From NCBI RefSeq assembly GCF_017312405.1, contig NZ_BLTG01000013.1, positions 1-64,000 of the forward strand: 64,000 bases of DNA, in the 5' to 3' direction. The notes beneath the pieces were generated by a model, which worked only from the letters and a program-made list of their open reading frames with translations, was not told the origin of the DNA and did not search any database. Position 1 is the stretch's first letter, and every line of letters begins with the position of its first letter. The position numbers and the translations under genes are program-made. Source of the DNA: Mycobacterium sp. PO1 (GTDB lineage Bacteria; Actinomycetota; Actinomycetes; Mycobacteriales; Mycobacteriaceae). Positions 1 to 9,702 of this stretch are shown here, piece after piece.

Positions 1-18
1 AACGTGAGCCAAGTCAGG

Positions 19-702
19 TCAAAACCTGAAGCCGAATTTCTCTATGTCTTCGCCGTATACTTTCGCGATCACGCGCCTTGTGTCGCGATCATAATAATCT
101 CGGTAGTCTTTATGTTCAGTTCGGTTGGACTGGCCAAACTTCACGACACGACCGAGCGTCCTAGTCAACCAATCCTCTGTTTGCGTTAGCCGATCAAGAT
201 AGCCTACGTGGTCTAATGGGGTAGTGCCGTCTCCGAGACTCAAATAGTAACACTGCGGCCTGAAGATTATGCTCAATGTGCGGACATCTCGAGTAGCGAG
301 ATATTGGTGCACAAAGGAATCAAAGTTGCGGAACTCCTCGGTGCGGTAACGCTCAGGATGTTCCATCCATCCACCGCCCGGGGAACCCCCATCCCTCGCG
401 AAATGGTAAGCCGACACAGCCCTGTCCCACGGGTTTCTCACAATCGCGAAACGCGGGAGATCCAACACATCCTGTTGCGAATTTCGGATCATACGTTCGA
501 GTGTGAAGTGACCGACCTGCTCGCCATAGATAGACCGAGATACGCTAGTCCCAGCTGACTTAGGGACGTGGATGAACGCCACTTTTGCACTGCGATACCA
601 CGTCTGCGCCTTTCGGACACGGCGGGCTTCAAACCACGATTCAGGTAGGCAGTCTTTAGCTAACTGCCGCAATTGAAAGTTCAGGGAGTTGGAGTGCTGC
701 AA
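19..702 (-). CDS. sulfotransferase family 2-like protein
   Basis: A 227-residue protein that probably transfers sulfate from PAPS to a surface glycan. The N-terminal stretch FIHVPKSAGTS (about residues 43-53) matches the 5'-phosphosulfate loop, and FAIVRNPWDRAVSAYHF (about 85-101) matches the 3'-phosphate loop of PAPS-dependent sulfotransferases. It ends YGEDIEKFGFRF, a common ending in this family, so the C-terminus looks complete. The start is TTG at 702, supported by a GAGGG ribosome site 8-9 bases upstream; I see no better ATG. It is the leftmost gene of a polysaccharide locus that continues outside the window. Acceptor unknown. The family call is firm; activity on the polysaccharide is inferred from neighbours. 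Confidence 0.82.
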   Translation of the reverse strand: MQHSNSLNFQLRQLAKDCLPESWFEARRVRKAQTWYRSAKVAFIHVPKSAGTSVSRSIYGEQVGHFTLERMIRNSQQDVLDLPRFAIVRNPWDRAVSAYHFARDGGSPGGGWMEHPERYRTEEFRNFDSFVHQYLATRDVRTLSIIFRPQCYYLSLGDGTTPLDHVGYLDRLTQTEDWLTRTLGRVVKFGQSNRTEHKDYRDYYDRDTRRVIAKVYGEDIEKFGFRF

Positions 703-857
703 CTGACCACCCTCAAGTGTCGTGAACCGTCTTGTTCCAAGCCATTATAGAGAAGCGCGCTCGCGCAGGTCATCATTGCCCCGTCCTGGGAAATGTCACA
801 GGCAAGTCCCATTGCCTTAGCGGTGTGCCCAACCTGGCTCTGAAGGCTTCATGCCAC

Positions 858-1706
858 CTACTGCTTTGGCGCACCAGGCAGAGGGCACATTAGGAAATTG
901 CCCGAGTTACGGATGTTTCTGTCAGTCAGACCTGCGCCGTCCCAGTATTTCTGCACGTACCCGAGAGGAGTAAGAAGTTCCAGAACCTCCGATGTAGTCA
1001 CGCCGTCTTCGATGAGGATGAGCGGCCTGGCCCTCTCTATCGTTGATGACATCCCCCTAAGCACGTCCACTTCGTAACCTTGAACGTCAATTTTTACAAA
1101 TACGGGCTCCAAGTTTAAGTCATCGACCCGCATCACAGGGCACTGGATCGTCGAAACTTGATAGTCTACCCCCTCGCGTCCAATTCGATATTCAGAGTGC
1201 CCCAATTCGCTGCGATTAAAGGTGCCTTCCTCCAAAAGCGAGCGGCCATTTCGCACCGGGACGTAAAATGGCAATTCACCCTCAGCGTCTCCAGCGCCGG
1301 CATGGATTACCCGCACTCGCGAGCGAAACAAGCGCGCATTAAGCTGCAACGGGGGGAGGCAACTTGGATTTGGCTCAAAACACACGACTTGAAATTCTGG
1401 CTTGATTGCTAGTATAGAAATTGCCGACTGTCCACTATTTGCACCGATGTCCAACGCCAAACCAGTGGCCGAACCTAAAGTCGTCAAACTATAAAAGTCT
1501 TCATCGTGCACAGACCGCTTAATATGTCTATATGCGGCAGAGCCAAGTCTTAAAAATCTGGTCAGGCTTGGGCTTTTGAAAAGCACACGCTTGACTCGAC
1601 TATCCCAGGATCTATCTGGCACAGCGCTTACCCTTCTCGACGTTACGAATACCTCACCCCTTCGATCACCGGAATCTTGCGGTTCTCGGCGATTCGCTGC
1701 CTTCAT
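858..1706 (-). CDS. FkbM family SAM-dependent methyltransferase
   Basis: A 282-residue protein. LALDIGANSGQSAISI (about residues 83-98) is the SAM-binding motif I, VVCFEPNP follows as the FkbM motif, and VFVKIDVQGYEVDVLRGM with LILIED completes the family pattern. FkbM enzymes O-methylate sugars or polyketides; with a sulfotransferase and glycosyltransferase beside it, a glycan hydroxyl is the likely target. The first 60 or so residues are basic and lie outside the catalytic core, so a shorter start is possible. Codon use and base composition are less GC-rich than in the backbone genes further right, consistent with acquisition as part of the polysaccharide locus. Confidence 0.85.
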   Translation of the reverse strand: MKAANRREPQDSGDRRGEVFVTSRRVSAVPDRSWDSRVKRVLFKSPSLTRFLRLGSAAYRHIKRSVHDEDFYSLTTLGSATGLALDIGANSGQSAISILAIKPEFQVVCFEPNPSCLPPLQLNARLFRSRVRVIHAGAGDAEGELPFYVPVRNGRSLLEEGTFNRSELGHSEYRIGREGVDYQVSTIQCPVMRVDDLNLEPVFVKIDVQGYEVDVLRGMSSTIERARPLILIEDGVTTSEVLELLTPLGYVQKYWDGAGLTDRNIRNSGNFLMCPLPGAPKQ

Positions 1707-1757
1707 GGTGCCACCGGTTCCGCAAGCAAGCCATCACCACCACGGGATATCGCCACC

Positions 1758-3038
1758 TCACTCCGACGCGCTGGACTTGCTAGGTATGCCGTTTTGTCTC
1801 ACCGGAATGCGTCTCACCGGAATGCTCGGCGGAAGCGAGTTCACAGCCGAAGCATTTGCGGACGCCCCCAGACAAACGATCATGAAGATTACATAGCTTG
1901 AGCTCGCATCGATCAGACCGCTCTCCAAAACGCTCCGCACGATGACAAAAAACAACAGCCCTAACCACAGGTCCCTCCTGGGGCGAGGATTCTTCATCAC
2001 CTGCACAACCGCGAAGAACACGAGCGCTAGAGCTACGCTGACACCGACCCATCCCGCCTGAACAAATGCCGAGAACCATGAGCTATCAAAGATTTGCTGA
2101 TCCCAATATTGTCCGCTAACCGAAACGAAACGTGCAGAAAGTCCTTCGCCGAAAAGCGTCTCCGCAAGTGATCGCATGGAATCCAAGACGGCGCCCCAGG
2201 CAATGGTGCGAGAACCCGCCGCATCGATCGGGCTGTCGCCCCCCCGCGTACTGTATGATTCGATTAGCTGGCTGGAATACAATAGAAGTATGACAACAAT
2301 TGATAACACAGAAACCATCACCAGCTTAGATCTTTGGTCCTGCCTGCCGCGTAAAACTAGGAAAACTAAAACAACCAAAATCAGCGCTGAGGCAGTGCGG
2401 GATTGCGTAAGCATAATGATTATTCCGAGAACACTGACCGCAACATAGACCACCCAAGTGCGGTTCACGTGCAACAGTTGCCAAGTAAAGTATATCAGCG
2501 GAATTGACGCCATAAAGGCGATCTCGTTGGGGCCGAGCGGTGGAAAGCTTCCAGAGAGGCGTCCATAGTAGGGATAAGCCGAGAACGTCCCAGTCGCGGC
2601 AATGAAGATCGTGGTTATTGTCATTACACTGGCCACAACTCTGATCAGGTCCATAGGTCCAACTAGCTCTACAAGAAGCAGAATTACCAGTCCGATCGCG
2701 CCTACCCTCAATGCGAGGGCCGCACTCGGCCCAAATTCACCCGATAGTAGGGCTCCGGTAATCGATACGACCAGATACAGCAATACGAGGAGAAACGGAG
2801 CAACCGGTACATTATTTGCGGCAGCACTGGTACGTGCAACATGCAGTCTGACCCATAGCGCGAGAAAGATGGATGCGCCTAGGACCATGATCTTTCCATT
2901 TACGGTCCAGTCAAACTGTCCGCTATAATAATTGCCCCGTCGCCATGGAACGACCTCAATCAGAAGCAAAAGCACCAAAAGATATATGTATCTCGGCGCC
3001 TTGCTGAAAGTAGGCGTAAACCGCTGTCTGTCGGTCAC
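1758..3038 (-). CDS. O-antigen ligase / Wzy polymerase-like membrane protein
   Basis: A 426-residue protein with about ten hydrophobic segments and a larger loop near the C-terminal third. The sequence TQSRTASALILVVL in a central helix, followed by a loop carrying FGEGLSARFVSVSGQYWDQQ and DSSW, is typical of the O-antigen ligase/Wzy (PF04932-type) fold, which polymerises or transfers lipid-linked repeat units outside the membrane. The start is GTG at 3038. The last codons contain a perfect 15-bp tandem duplication, giving IPVR-RIPVR near the C-terminus. It lies between the FkbM gene and a divergent flippase, the expected company for a Wzx/Wzy system. Whether it polymerises or ligates cannot be told from sequence alone. 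Confidence 0.8.
   Translation of the reverse strand: MTDRQRFTPTFSKAPRYIYLLVLLLLIEVVPWRRGNYYSGQFDWTVNGKIMVLGASIFLALWVRLHVARTSAAANNVPVAPFLLVLLYLVVSITGALLSGEFGPSAALALRVGAIGLVILLLVELVGPMDLIRVVASVMTITTIFIAATGTFSAYPYYGRLSGSFPPLGPNEIAFMASIPLIYFTWQLLHVNRTWVVYVAVSVLGIIIMLTQSRTASALILVVLVFLVLRGRQDQRSKLVMVSVLSIVVILLLYSSQLIESYSTRGGDSPIDAAGSRTIAWGAVLDSMRSLAETLFGEGLSARFVSVSGQYWDQQIFDSSWFSAFVQAGWVGVSVALALVFFAVVQVMKNPRPRRDLWLGLLFFVIVRSVLESGLIDASSSYVIFMIVCLGASANASAVNSLPPSIPVRRIPVRQNGIPSKSSASE
1796..1825. repeat. 15-bp perfect tandem duplication inside a gene 3' end
   Basis: GTCTCACCGGAATGC occurs twice head to tail at 1796-1810 and 1811-1825, inside the last 25 codons of the Wzy-like gene. The duplication is in frame and adds five residues. 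Confidence 0.95.
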
Positions 3039-3586
3039 TTATGTTTGCCCCACCCTACACTCACTGAACATCCCCAACGCCCGCAGTCCGCTCAAACCGA
3101 ACCGTATAACGATGAACGCGCTACACCCGGACTCTACTGCACGGCAGGGCTCGGCGGGAGCGACTGGAAACGACTTTCTAGTGACTACGCACTAGTCGGA
3201 CGGACGGTATCGACTTAACAAGCCCGACGAAGAGTGGGCGCCCCAGCGGAGTTCTCGAACCGCTCTCGTCTCGATTATCGGCGCCAGACGAGCCTCGCGA
3301 ACACCACCTAGAAGTGTGCCTGAAGCCCACAGGGCCGATAAAGGCAGAACCCGTTCGTACGTTGGATAGCGTCGTCGGGCTACGTGCTCCGATGGGGATT
3401 GCCTATCGCATCCTCGTCTCAACCTGTGCGCTGTAGTCGCCCCATTCGTTAGACTATTCTAGGTCCGCGTGTAGCCGTTGGCACTCAGCCGCATGTGAAT
3501 TCGTCTACGAATGGTGTCACGACCTACCATGCCTTGGCGCCAGCGGGATACTGCCAACTCGGAATCTTGCGGAGGGACAATTGCAG
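3039..3586. other. divergent intergenic region of the polysaccharide locus
   Basis: About 550 bases between the leftward Wzy-like gene and the rightward flippase. It must contain both promoters. No convincing gene was seen: the open frames here are short and look like no known protein. A strong ribosome site GGAGGG lies at 3571-3576, just before the flippase. No clear operator or repeat was recognised. Confidence 0.6.
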
Positions 3587-4837
3587 ATGAGCGGGCGTTT
3601 CGCCGCTGCTGTTGCAGGGCGCACATCAACCGCCGCGGCGATTGCAGCCCAGGGCACCCAAGCTTCAGCTGGCCTTTTGATCCAAGTAGTGGCCGCAAGG
3701 AATCTCGGCTTGGACGGGCTTGGTAAGTTTGGATTGCTGTATGGCGTCATGATAGTGGCCACCGCACTGCCTTCAGGTTTTGTCGGAGATTCCATGGCTG
3801 TTCTTGACAGGCAGCGACCGTCTGTCCGTGCGGCACTGCAGAATTGGCTTCTCCTCATCGCAGCGGTTTGTGCTTCCATCTGTTTTTTGGGCGCTTATGC
3901 AATTGGTATTGTCGACGGCGGCGTGGCCATTGTATATGGCGTCGCTACATTCCTTTTCTTGGTCGAGGATTCGTTGAGGCGTCTATTGATGGCTGCAATG
4001 CGTTTCTGGCGAATTACCCTTGTTGACATCACGTCTATCGCAGTCGCCGTTATTGTGTTCGTCCTTAGCCCGAACGTGGATTTGCTTATCCTATTCGCCG
4101 CCCTGGCGGGAGGTCAATTGGTTGCGATTGTGGTGGCTGTGCTGCTTATGCCTCGTGAGGAAAAATGGTTTGCTTCACCACGACCGGCTTCGTATCGAGT
4201 TGTTGCCAGATACGGAATATGGCGGAGTCTGCAGCTCGCAGTAAGGCCGGCGTCATTAGCAGCAACGAGGGCAATTGTGATCGGTGCTGCCGGTTTATCG
4301 GCGGCGGGCGAGTTAGAGGCTGCGCGTATATATACCGCACCAGCCATGCTTCTAGTTGTCGGCCTGGGCGCCTATTTATTTTCCAGTTACGCCCGTGACA
4401 AACAACGGCCCCTCAAAGAAGAGATTCGATCGGTAGATCGACAAGTGGTTGTGCTAGGTGGATGGATAGCAATGTTAAGTATCTGTATTGCTGTTGCCGT
4501 TCCGCAAGTGAGTCCCTTGATCGCAGGACAGCAGGTCTCGATGACGATGACGATTGGATGGTTGGTGTACATTCTAAGCGTTGCCACGACAAGTTGCTAT
4601 GCAAATCTGGCGGCGGTCCGTGGTTTCGAACGTGCTACCCTGGCCGTCAGATCATTTGATTCTGGCCTGTCCGTGATTTTTGTGATCGCCGCCATGTGGG
4701 TGTACCAAAAGACCGATTCAGATCTCTTAGTTGAGGCTGCGCCATTTGCAATCGCTGTTGGCTCGTTTATCGGCGGCTTTATCTTACGTCGCTATGTTCT
4801 ACGTCCCGGTTCTGCACCTAGCGATGCGCCATCGTGA
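3587..4837 (+). CDS. Wzx-like polysaccharide flippase (MOP superfamily)
   Basis: About 416 residues with roughly twelve hydrophobic helices spaced as in MOP/Wzx lipid-linked oligosaccharide flippases. The N-terminus (VAARNLGLDGLGKFGLLYG) resembles the helix 1-2 region of such proteins, and positive residues (RGFERATL, RRYVLRP) fall in predicted cytoplasmic loops. ATG at 3587 lies 10 bases after GGAGGG; an in-frame TTG at 3581 lies closer to the same site and cannot be excluded. It is the only rightward gene of the locus, divergent from the Wzy-like gene. Probable role: moving lipid-linked repeat units across the membrane before polymerisation. Confidence 0.8.
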   Translation: MSGRFAAAVAGRTSTAAAIAAQGTQASAGLLIQVVAARNLGLDGLGKFGLLYGVMIVATALPSGFVGDSMAVLDRQRPSVRAALQNWLLLIAAVCASICFLGAYAIGIVDGGVAIVYGVATFLFLVEDSLRRLLMAAMRFWRITLVDITSIAVAVIVFVLSPNVDLLILFAALAGGQLVAIVVAVLLMPREEKWFASPRPASYRVVARYGIWRSLQLAVRPASLAATRAIVIGAAGLSAAGELEAARIYTAPAMLLVVGLGAYLFSSYARDKQRPLKEEIRSVDRQVVVLGGWIAMLSICIAVAVPQVSPLIAGQQVSMTMTIGWLVYILSVATTSCYANLAAVRGFERATLAVRSFDSGLSVIFVIAAMWVYQKTDSDLLVEAAPFAIAVGSFIGGFILRRYVLRPGSAPSDAPS

Positions 4838-4885
4838 TATATCTTGCCATTAGATTATAAGCAAATCAGACGCCATTCACGCGTC

Positions 4886-5953
4886 CTAGGATTGTGCGAT
4901 CAGCAAGAGCTCATCCCGGATTTTCAAACAAATAGATTCCCATCCGAACTGTTCGGTATAGGGTTCACGGCTCCGACCTACGGACTGATTCAACTCAAGC
5001 GCGGCGGCCGCAATACTATCGAGATCCGTCGGCTCCGTGAATGTACCGTACGAGCCAACGGTCTCACGGAACACGGGAATATCGCTCACCAGAACGGGCG
5101 CACCAAAGGTTGCAGCCTCGACCACGGGCAGGCCGAAGCCTTCATCTAGTGAAAGGCATACAAAGAATCGACAATTTTTGTACAGCCACTTCAATTCGCC
5201 GTTTGACAAGTTACTGGCCATGATTACGCTCTTCTCCGCGAGAGCATCTGCGAATTCTGAAAAATCTGCGGGGACGCCTGACGCCTCTCCAATCAAGACG
5301 ACAGGAAAATGGGGAGATATCAGTTTTGTCTTTTGCAATGCCCGCACAGTTCTCTCAAGGTTCTTTCGTACGTTGAATCTACCCACGCATACGATATACG
5401 AACTTTCTGCAATATTTAGGTTTGGGCGCTCAATCGCAGCCCTTGCGAGGGGCGGGAAAACGGCAAGGCCACAATTTATAACCCTCTTCAGCCGAGGATT
5501 ATGCTCTATAATCCTCTCGCGCTCGTTTTTAGACGTTGTGATAACCGATTGCGGTCGCCTTGCAAGAACGGGGATGAGACTAAAGTAGCGGCGTTCGGCC
5601 CAGCTGAACCACTCTGGATTCGACTGGTATAAGACATCGTGGAGAAATACAGCGCTACGTTTCGATGAACTTGAGAAGCTGAATGTCAGAGTGGCATCTA
5701 CACGCTTCCGCTTCGCAATTATGGGTAGTTCCAGAAGGTTTATTGCAGGATGCTTTCGCAAATGAGTATCGACTACTTCGATTCCAGACGGTATCGTCGA
5801 GTGGTCGGACTCGCTTTCTCGAAGTTTCGGAATAGCCAAAATAACTTCATCCTGCGGGAATTGCCGAACCCACTGCTTAACCGTTTCTACCGAGACCATC
5901 CGGTTCGAGTATGGACCCGCGTTCCACCAGAATCCATCGATCAGTATCCTCAT
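4886..5953 (-). CDS. GT4-family glycosyltransferase
   Basis: A 355-residue GT-B enzyme. The second Rossmann domain begins with YIVCVGRFNVRKNLERTVRAL (about residue 185), the usual donor-binding start of GT4 enzymes. The E-x7-E motif appears as DEGFGLPVVEAATFGAPVL, followed by SDIPVFRET. There is no membrane segment, so it should act at the cytoplasmic face on a lipid-linked acceptor. The donor sugar is unknown; the mannosyl/rhamnosyl-type motif does not fix it. It converges on the flippase with about 48 bases between the two stop codons. Confidence 0.88.
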   Translation of the reverse strand: MRILIDGFWWNAGPYSNRMVSVETVKQWVRQFPQDEVILAIPKLRESESDHSTIPSGIEVVDTHLRKHPAINLLELPIIAKRKRVDATLTFSFSSSSKRSAVFLHDVLYQSNPEWFSWAERRYFSLIPVLARRPQSVITTSKNERERIIEHNPRLKRVINCGLAVFPPLARAAIERPNLNIAESSYIVCVGRFNVRKNLERTVRALQKTKLISPHFPVVLIGEASGVPADFSEFADALAEKSVIMASNLSNGELKWLYKNCRFFVCLSLDEGFGLPVVEAATFGAPVLVSDIPVFRETVGSYGTFTEPTDLDSIAAAALELNQSVGRSREPYTEQFGWESICLKIRDELLLIAQS

Positions 5954-6207
5954 TTGTACCCTTCGCTGCTAATTAACGAGCACCAGTGAGGCAGCTTCTA
6001 TCGTTGACATTCGTTCTTGCGCTTCTGACACAGTAAGCCACTGACACCATACTCGCGCACGCTGCTACTGCACTGTCACTATCCAAGCCCCTAAACCACA
6101 GAACGCCCACCGCCACCCGAGCTCGCGCAAATCATCCCGAACAAATCGGGTCGCATCCTTAGCAACTGAGATCGACGACGCCGACCCGCGGTTTGCGGTC
6201 TCCAGCG

Positions 6208-7713
6208 CTAGTCGGAGCCGATATGGCGACGTCGTCTACCGGTTTGCGGAGATTCGTCGCCTGTCTCAGACTGTCCCATTTCCGCTACGCCGATATTCGG
6301 CACAGAGGACCGCGCCAACAACTGCCTGGCTGAGCGCGACCGCGTACTGCTATCGTCATTCTCATACTTATAGCTGTAGCCATAGTAGCTGTAAGATGCT
6401 GAACCCCGAGTGGGCATCATGGTGAACACCGCACCCAGCAAAGGGGCTCCGACGCTTTCGAGACTGCGGACTGCGTGTGCAAGCTGATCACGCTTTGTCT
6501 GTCCGTATCGAGCCATTATTAGAACACCGTCTGAACCAGCAGCTACGATTGCTGCGTCAGTGACAGCCAAGAGTGGTGTCGAGTCGACGACAACGTAGTC
6601 GAAACGCCCGCGCAAGTCGCTCAGCAAATTCCTCGCCGATTGAGAACCGAGTAACTCGCTCGGATTGGGGGGAATCGCCCCCGATGTGAGCACTGTCAAT
6701 CCCGGAAATCGGGTCTTCTGCAGTGCCTCGTCCAGTGTAACGCGGCCGCTAAGAACAGTGCTGAACCCAACTGATCCGATCAAGTCGAGATACTTGTGCA
6801 ACATTGGCCGGCGTAGGTCACCGTCGACTAAGACCACACGATGTTCTGCTTCGGCCAACGCCAGCGCAATATTTATCGCAGTCGTCGACTTACCCTCGGA
6901 AGGTACCGAACTCGTCACAACGATTACTCTCGGCGGATTGTCGACTGCGAGGAACTGCAAGTTCGTGCGAAGCTTCCTGAACGCCTCAGCAATTCCCGAA
7001 TTATCACTCTCGTAAGCAATTGCGGCCTGCTTGCGGCGCTCTTTGTCTAAAGGAATAGTTCCCACGACGGCGGAAGCTGTTATTTCCTCCAGTGTCTCGC
7101 GACGCTTCACAGTGTTGTCCAACAGGTCGCGAAGGAGCGCCAAACCGACCCCCGCGACCAGACCCAAAACCAGGCCTATCGCGATATTTCGCGTCGTCTT
7201 CGGGACAACAGGATGGCTTGGAATGGAGGCGCGCTGCTCGACGACCACCCGCGCGTCTGGGGTTGCACCATTCTCTGGTGTCTCGAGGTCTCGCACCTTC
7301 GCGACGAACTCGTCAGACAGCGTGTTGGCGATGTCTCGTGCCCGGACAGGCGAACTATCGAGCACGTCAACGTCGATCAATACAGTGTCAGGTTTCGCGC
7401 TCGCTGTCACATTCGCTTGCAGCTGGGCTGACGTCATGTCGAGACCCAGCTTGTCGATAGTGTGTTGAGCGAGTGACTGACCCATCAACAGCTCTGCATA
7501 AGAAATGACGCGTTCTTGAGAGAAGCGACTTCCTTGATAGATGTCACTTACGGAAGATCCCGAAGTGGTCGAGACGAACAGCCTTGTTGACGCCTGATAC
7601 ATCGGCGTCGTCACTAACGAAACCACTACTGCGCCGAGAACCACGGCGAGCGCAGTCACGCATAGTGTGACCCAACGAGAACGTAGCACCTTCAAGAAAT
7701 CTTGGAGATTCAA
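6208..7713 (-). CDS. Wzz chain-length domain fused to BY-family tyrosine kinase
   Basis: A 501-residue protein with both halves of a bacterial tyrosine-kinase co-polymerase. Two membrane helices (about residues 15-35 and 175-195) enclose a Wzz-like extracytoplasmic region. The kinase carries Walker A VPSEGKSTTAI (about 270-280), Walker A' VVLVDGDLRRP (about 293-303) and Walker B YVVVDSTPLL. A tyrosine cluster SYSYYGYSYKYE near residue 450 is the probable autophosphorylation site, as in CpsD/CapB and Wzc C-tails. It should control polysaccharide chain length and export. It starts about 34 bases after the DUF4012 gene and is probably cotranscribed with it. Confidence 0.9.
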   Translation of the reverse strand: MNLQDFLKVLRSRWVTLCVTALAVVLGAVVVSLVTTPMYQASTRLFVSTTSGSSVSDIYQGSRFSQERVISYAELLMGQSLAQHTIDKLGLDMTSAQLQANVTASAKPDTVLIDVDVLDSSPVRARDIANTLSDEFVAKVRDLETPENGATPDARVVVEQRASIPSHPVVPKTTRNIAIGLVLGLVAGVGLALLRDLLDNTVKRRETLEEITASAVVGTIPLDKERRKQAAIAYESDNSGIAEAFRKLRTNLQFLAVDNPPRVIVVTSSVPSEGKSTTAINIALALAEAEHRVVLVDGDLRRPMLHKYLDLIGSVGFSTVLSGRVTLDEALQKTRFPGLTVLTSGAIPPNPSELLGSQSARNLLSDLRGRFDYVVVDSTPLLAVTDAAIVAAGSDGVLIMARYGQTKRDQLAHAVRSLESVGAPLLGAVFTMMPTRGSASYSYYGYSYKYENDDSSTRSRSARQLLARSSVPNIGVAEMGQSETGDESPQTGRRRRHIGSD

Positions 7714-7747
7714 CGCCCGCCCCCCCCAATTGCAAACACTGCGTTGC

Positions 7748-9601
7748 TCAGCCTGCGCACTCGGGCACCATGACCTTTGCCTCTACATTGTCAAGAAGCG
7801 GCTGACTCGGTGTTCGGGGTGTCCCAGGGACCGTTGGCTCTGAGAGCTGGAAGCTGACATCGGCAGATTGTCCCGGCGGAATGATAACTTGGACCTCGAA
7901 CACTGGATGCCCACGTTCTACGTTGATGATTGCCGGCACCCGTTCACCATTAAGTATCGCAGTTGACAACTCCGAGCCCTTAGTCGCGAAAAGCCGTACC
8001 GAGGTAATATTCGTGCCCTTGGGGACTGCAATAAGCATCTCAGGGGAGAGTCCTGCGGCGGCCGCTACATAGTCGGGTAGCGGCTCGTTGGGTACATTGT
8101 TGGTCAATGTGACGTTGACGGTCGACGCCCGTGTCTCAGCTCGACAGTCATCTGCGGCGTACTCAATATTCGCATCTAGATAGTAGTCAAGTTTGTTGCC
8201 GCCTAAGTTGTTGACGACAACCGCCGCGTATGGAGCATCGTCGCTCGGCAGGATGTGGGCTAACGGAGTCTGTTCGAGTAGCTCCTGCTCGGCGGGTACC
8301 GAACTCCATACTGCAATTCGTCGTTCGCTTACAGCCCTGCCCAGTGCATCCAGCAGTTGTCGAGGCGACCTCACTGGCCCCGTCATCTTTGCAACTACAG
8401 CATTGGCGATATCCTGCAGGTACTGCTGGCGGGCTACCTGGTCAGTTGGGAAGCGAATGTAGGCGGTTGATTCCGTGAGCTCGACCACATTCTCTCTGGA
8501 AACGAGCTCGCCGTCGGCTAGTGAGACCGGGCCAACTGCTCCAAGGATGTAGCTCAGCGCGACAGGGTCAATCGCAATCACACCGTCGACCTCTGTGCCG
8601 GTTTGCTCGGCCCACATGGCCTTCCATATCTGCGCGGCGTAGGGAAAGTGTGGGCTTAGGTTGCTGTTACGGATGTCCGTAAACGGCTGGGCGTATCCGT
8701 ACTGCTGGTCGTACTCCAGCCCAAGCTCTATGGGCGCCACGGCCTCGGAAAGGTCGTCATTAGGGGCGAGGGCGTCGACGGCGGGAACGCCATTGTCAAA
8801 TCGGAGAACTCCGTATGCGCCCAGCAGGCCGCCGGTACCCCGTGCTTCTGCGTTCGTTTGGAAGCCCATGAAGTACGTTCGCGGCCCATCTGCGCCCATC
8901 ATCGTCGGCGCCAAGCGTGCAGCCATAGCGGCGTTCTCGATAACCGAAGTGATGCCGGAAATCTGGCTTTGAAGTTCGGACCGAGCATCGCGGATCAGGG
9001 ATACGTACCGTGGCTCTGTAATCGAAGCGGCTTCCCCGTTGAGACGGGTGGCGTTGGCAGACAACTCGCCAAGTTGAGGCGCCTGGCTACGGAGCAGTTC
9101 AACGTCAACACGGCCGTCTCGGTACAGCCGTTCTGGAGCGATAGCGATACCTACATCCGCCGCCGGTCGCAGAACGTCGGAAGCGAGGCCGAGGACTACA
9201 TCGGTGACCTGCTGGCCGGTCTTGAAGGGACTGCCAAGCCACGGCAGGCCAGCGAGGATGTCCCAAGCGAGAGAATGGGTGGCGTTTCGCGCCGTCTGGG
9301 CACTGACTACTGCGTCATCGGCCGACTCAGAGGCGGCCTGGGTATCTCCCTCTAGCAGTGCGTCTTTCGCGGCCTGAGCACTATCACGGGCCTGCTCGAG
9401 GTTCGACTTAGCATGGAACGCACCGACCGCTACCCAGCAGCCCAGTCCAAGCAAGACAAGCGCCAACACTGCTGTGCCCCAAAGAAACCTACGGCTTCGA
9501 AATGCGCCGGACAGGCGCCGCCGGCCTTCGTCGCGCTCCGCCCCTTCGTCGTCGTGGCCCTTCAGCTTCTTGTCAGACTGGCGTTGCGGAAAAAATCGCA
9601 C
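7748..9601 (-). CDS. DUF4012 domain protein, membrane-anchored
   Basis: A 617-residue protein: a charged cytoplasmic N-terminus, one membrane helix (about residues 38-62), a helical stretch rich in Ala/Gln (75-130), then a large extracytoplasmic domain. The segment YFMGFQTNAEARGTGGLLG is the hallmark of DUF4012 proteins, often found in actinobacterial polysaccharide loci. Biochemical function is not established. Position directly upstream of the Wzz-kinase gene suggests a role in assembly or anchoring of the polysaccharide. ATG at 9601 is used; a perfect 14-bp hairpin lies 25 bases upstream. Confidence 0.85.
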   Translation of the reverse strand: MRFFPQRQSDKKLKGHDDEGAERDEGRRRLSGAFRSRRFLWGTAVLALVLLGLGCWVAVGAFHAKSNLEQARDSAQAAKDALLEGDTQAASESADDAVVSAQTARNATHSLAWDILAGLPWLGSPFKTGQQVTDVVLGLASDVLRPAADVGIAIAPERLYRDGRVDVELLRSQAPQLGELSANATRLNGEAASITEPRYVSLIRDARSELQSQISGITSVIENAAMAARLAPTMMGADGPRTYFMGFQTNAEARGTGGLLGAYGVLRFDNGVPAVDALAPNDDLSEAVAPIELGLEYDQQYGYAQPFTDIRNSNLSPHFPYAAQIWKAMWAEQTGTEVDGVIAIDPVALSYILGAVGPVSLADGELVSRENVVELTESTAYIRFPTDQVARQQYLQDIANAVVAKMTGPVRSPRQLLDALGRAVSERRIAVWSSVPAEQELLEQTPLAHILPSDDAPYAAVVVNNLGGNKLDYYLDANIEYAADDCRAETRASTVNVTLTNNVPNEPLPDYVAAAAGLSPEMLIAVPKGTNITSVRLFATKGSELSTAILNGERVPAIINVERGHPVFEVQVIIPPGQSADVSFQLSEPTVPGTPRTPSQPLLDNVEAKVMVPECAG

Positions 9602-9625
9602 TCACAATTCCCTGCGCAAGGTCGA

Positions 9626-9657
9626 AGCCTGCACGTCGATGTCTCGACGTGCAGGCT
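9626..9657. terminator. perfect 14-bp stem, 4-base loop hairpin
   Basis: AGCCTGCACGTCGA (9626-9639), loop TGTC, and its exact complement (9644-9657). It lies between the end of the small exported-protein gene and the start of the DUF4012 gene on the same strand. No T-run follows, so it may be a mycobacterial non-canonical terminator or an attenuator in front of the polysaccharide operon. Confidence 0.75.
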
Positions 9658-9702
9658 CCAACTCTATGAATTGGTTGTCCGTGTCAAAAGACCAACAGTT
9701 CG

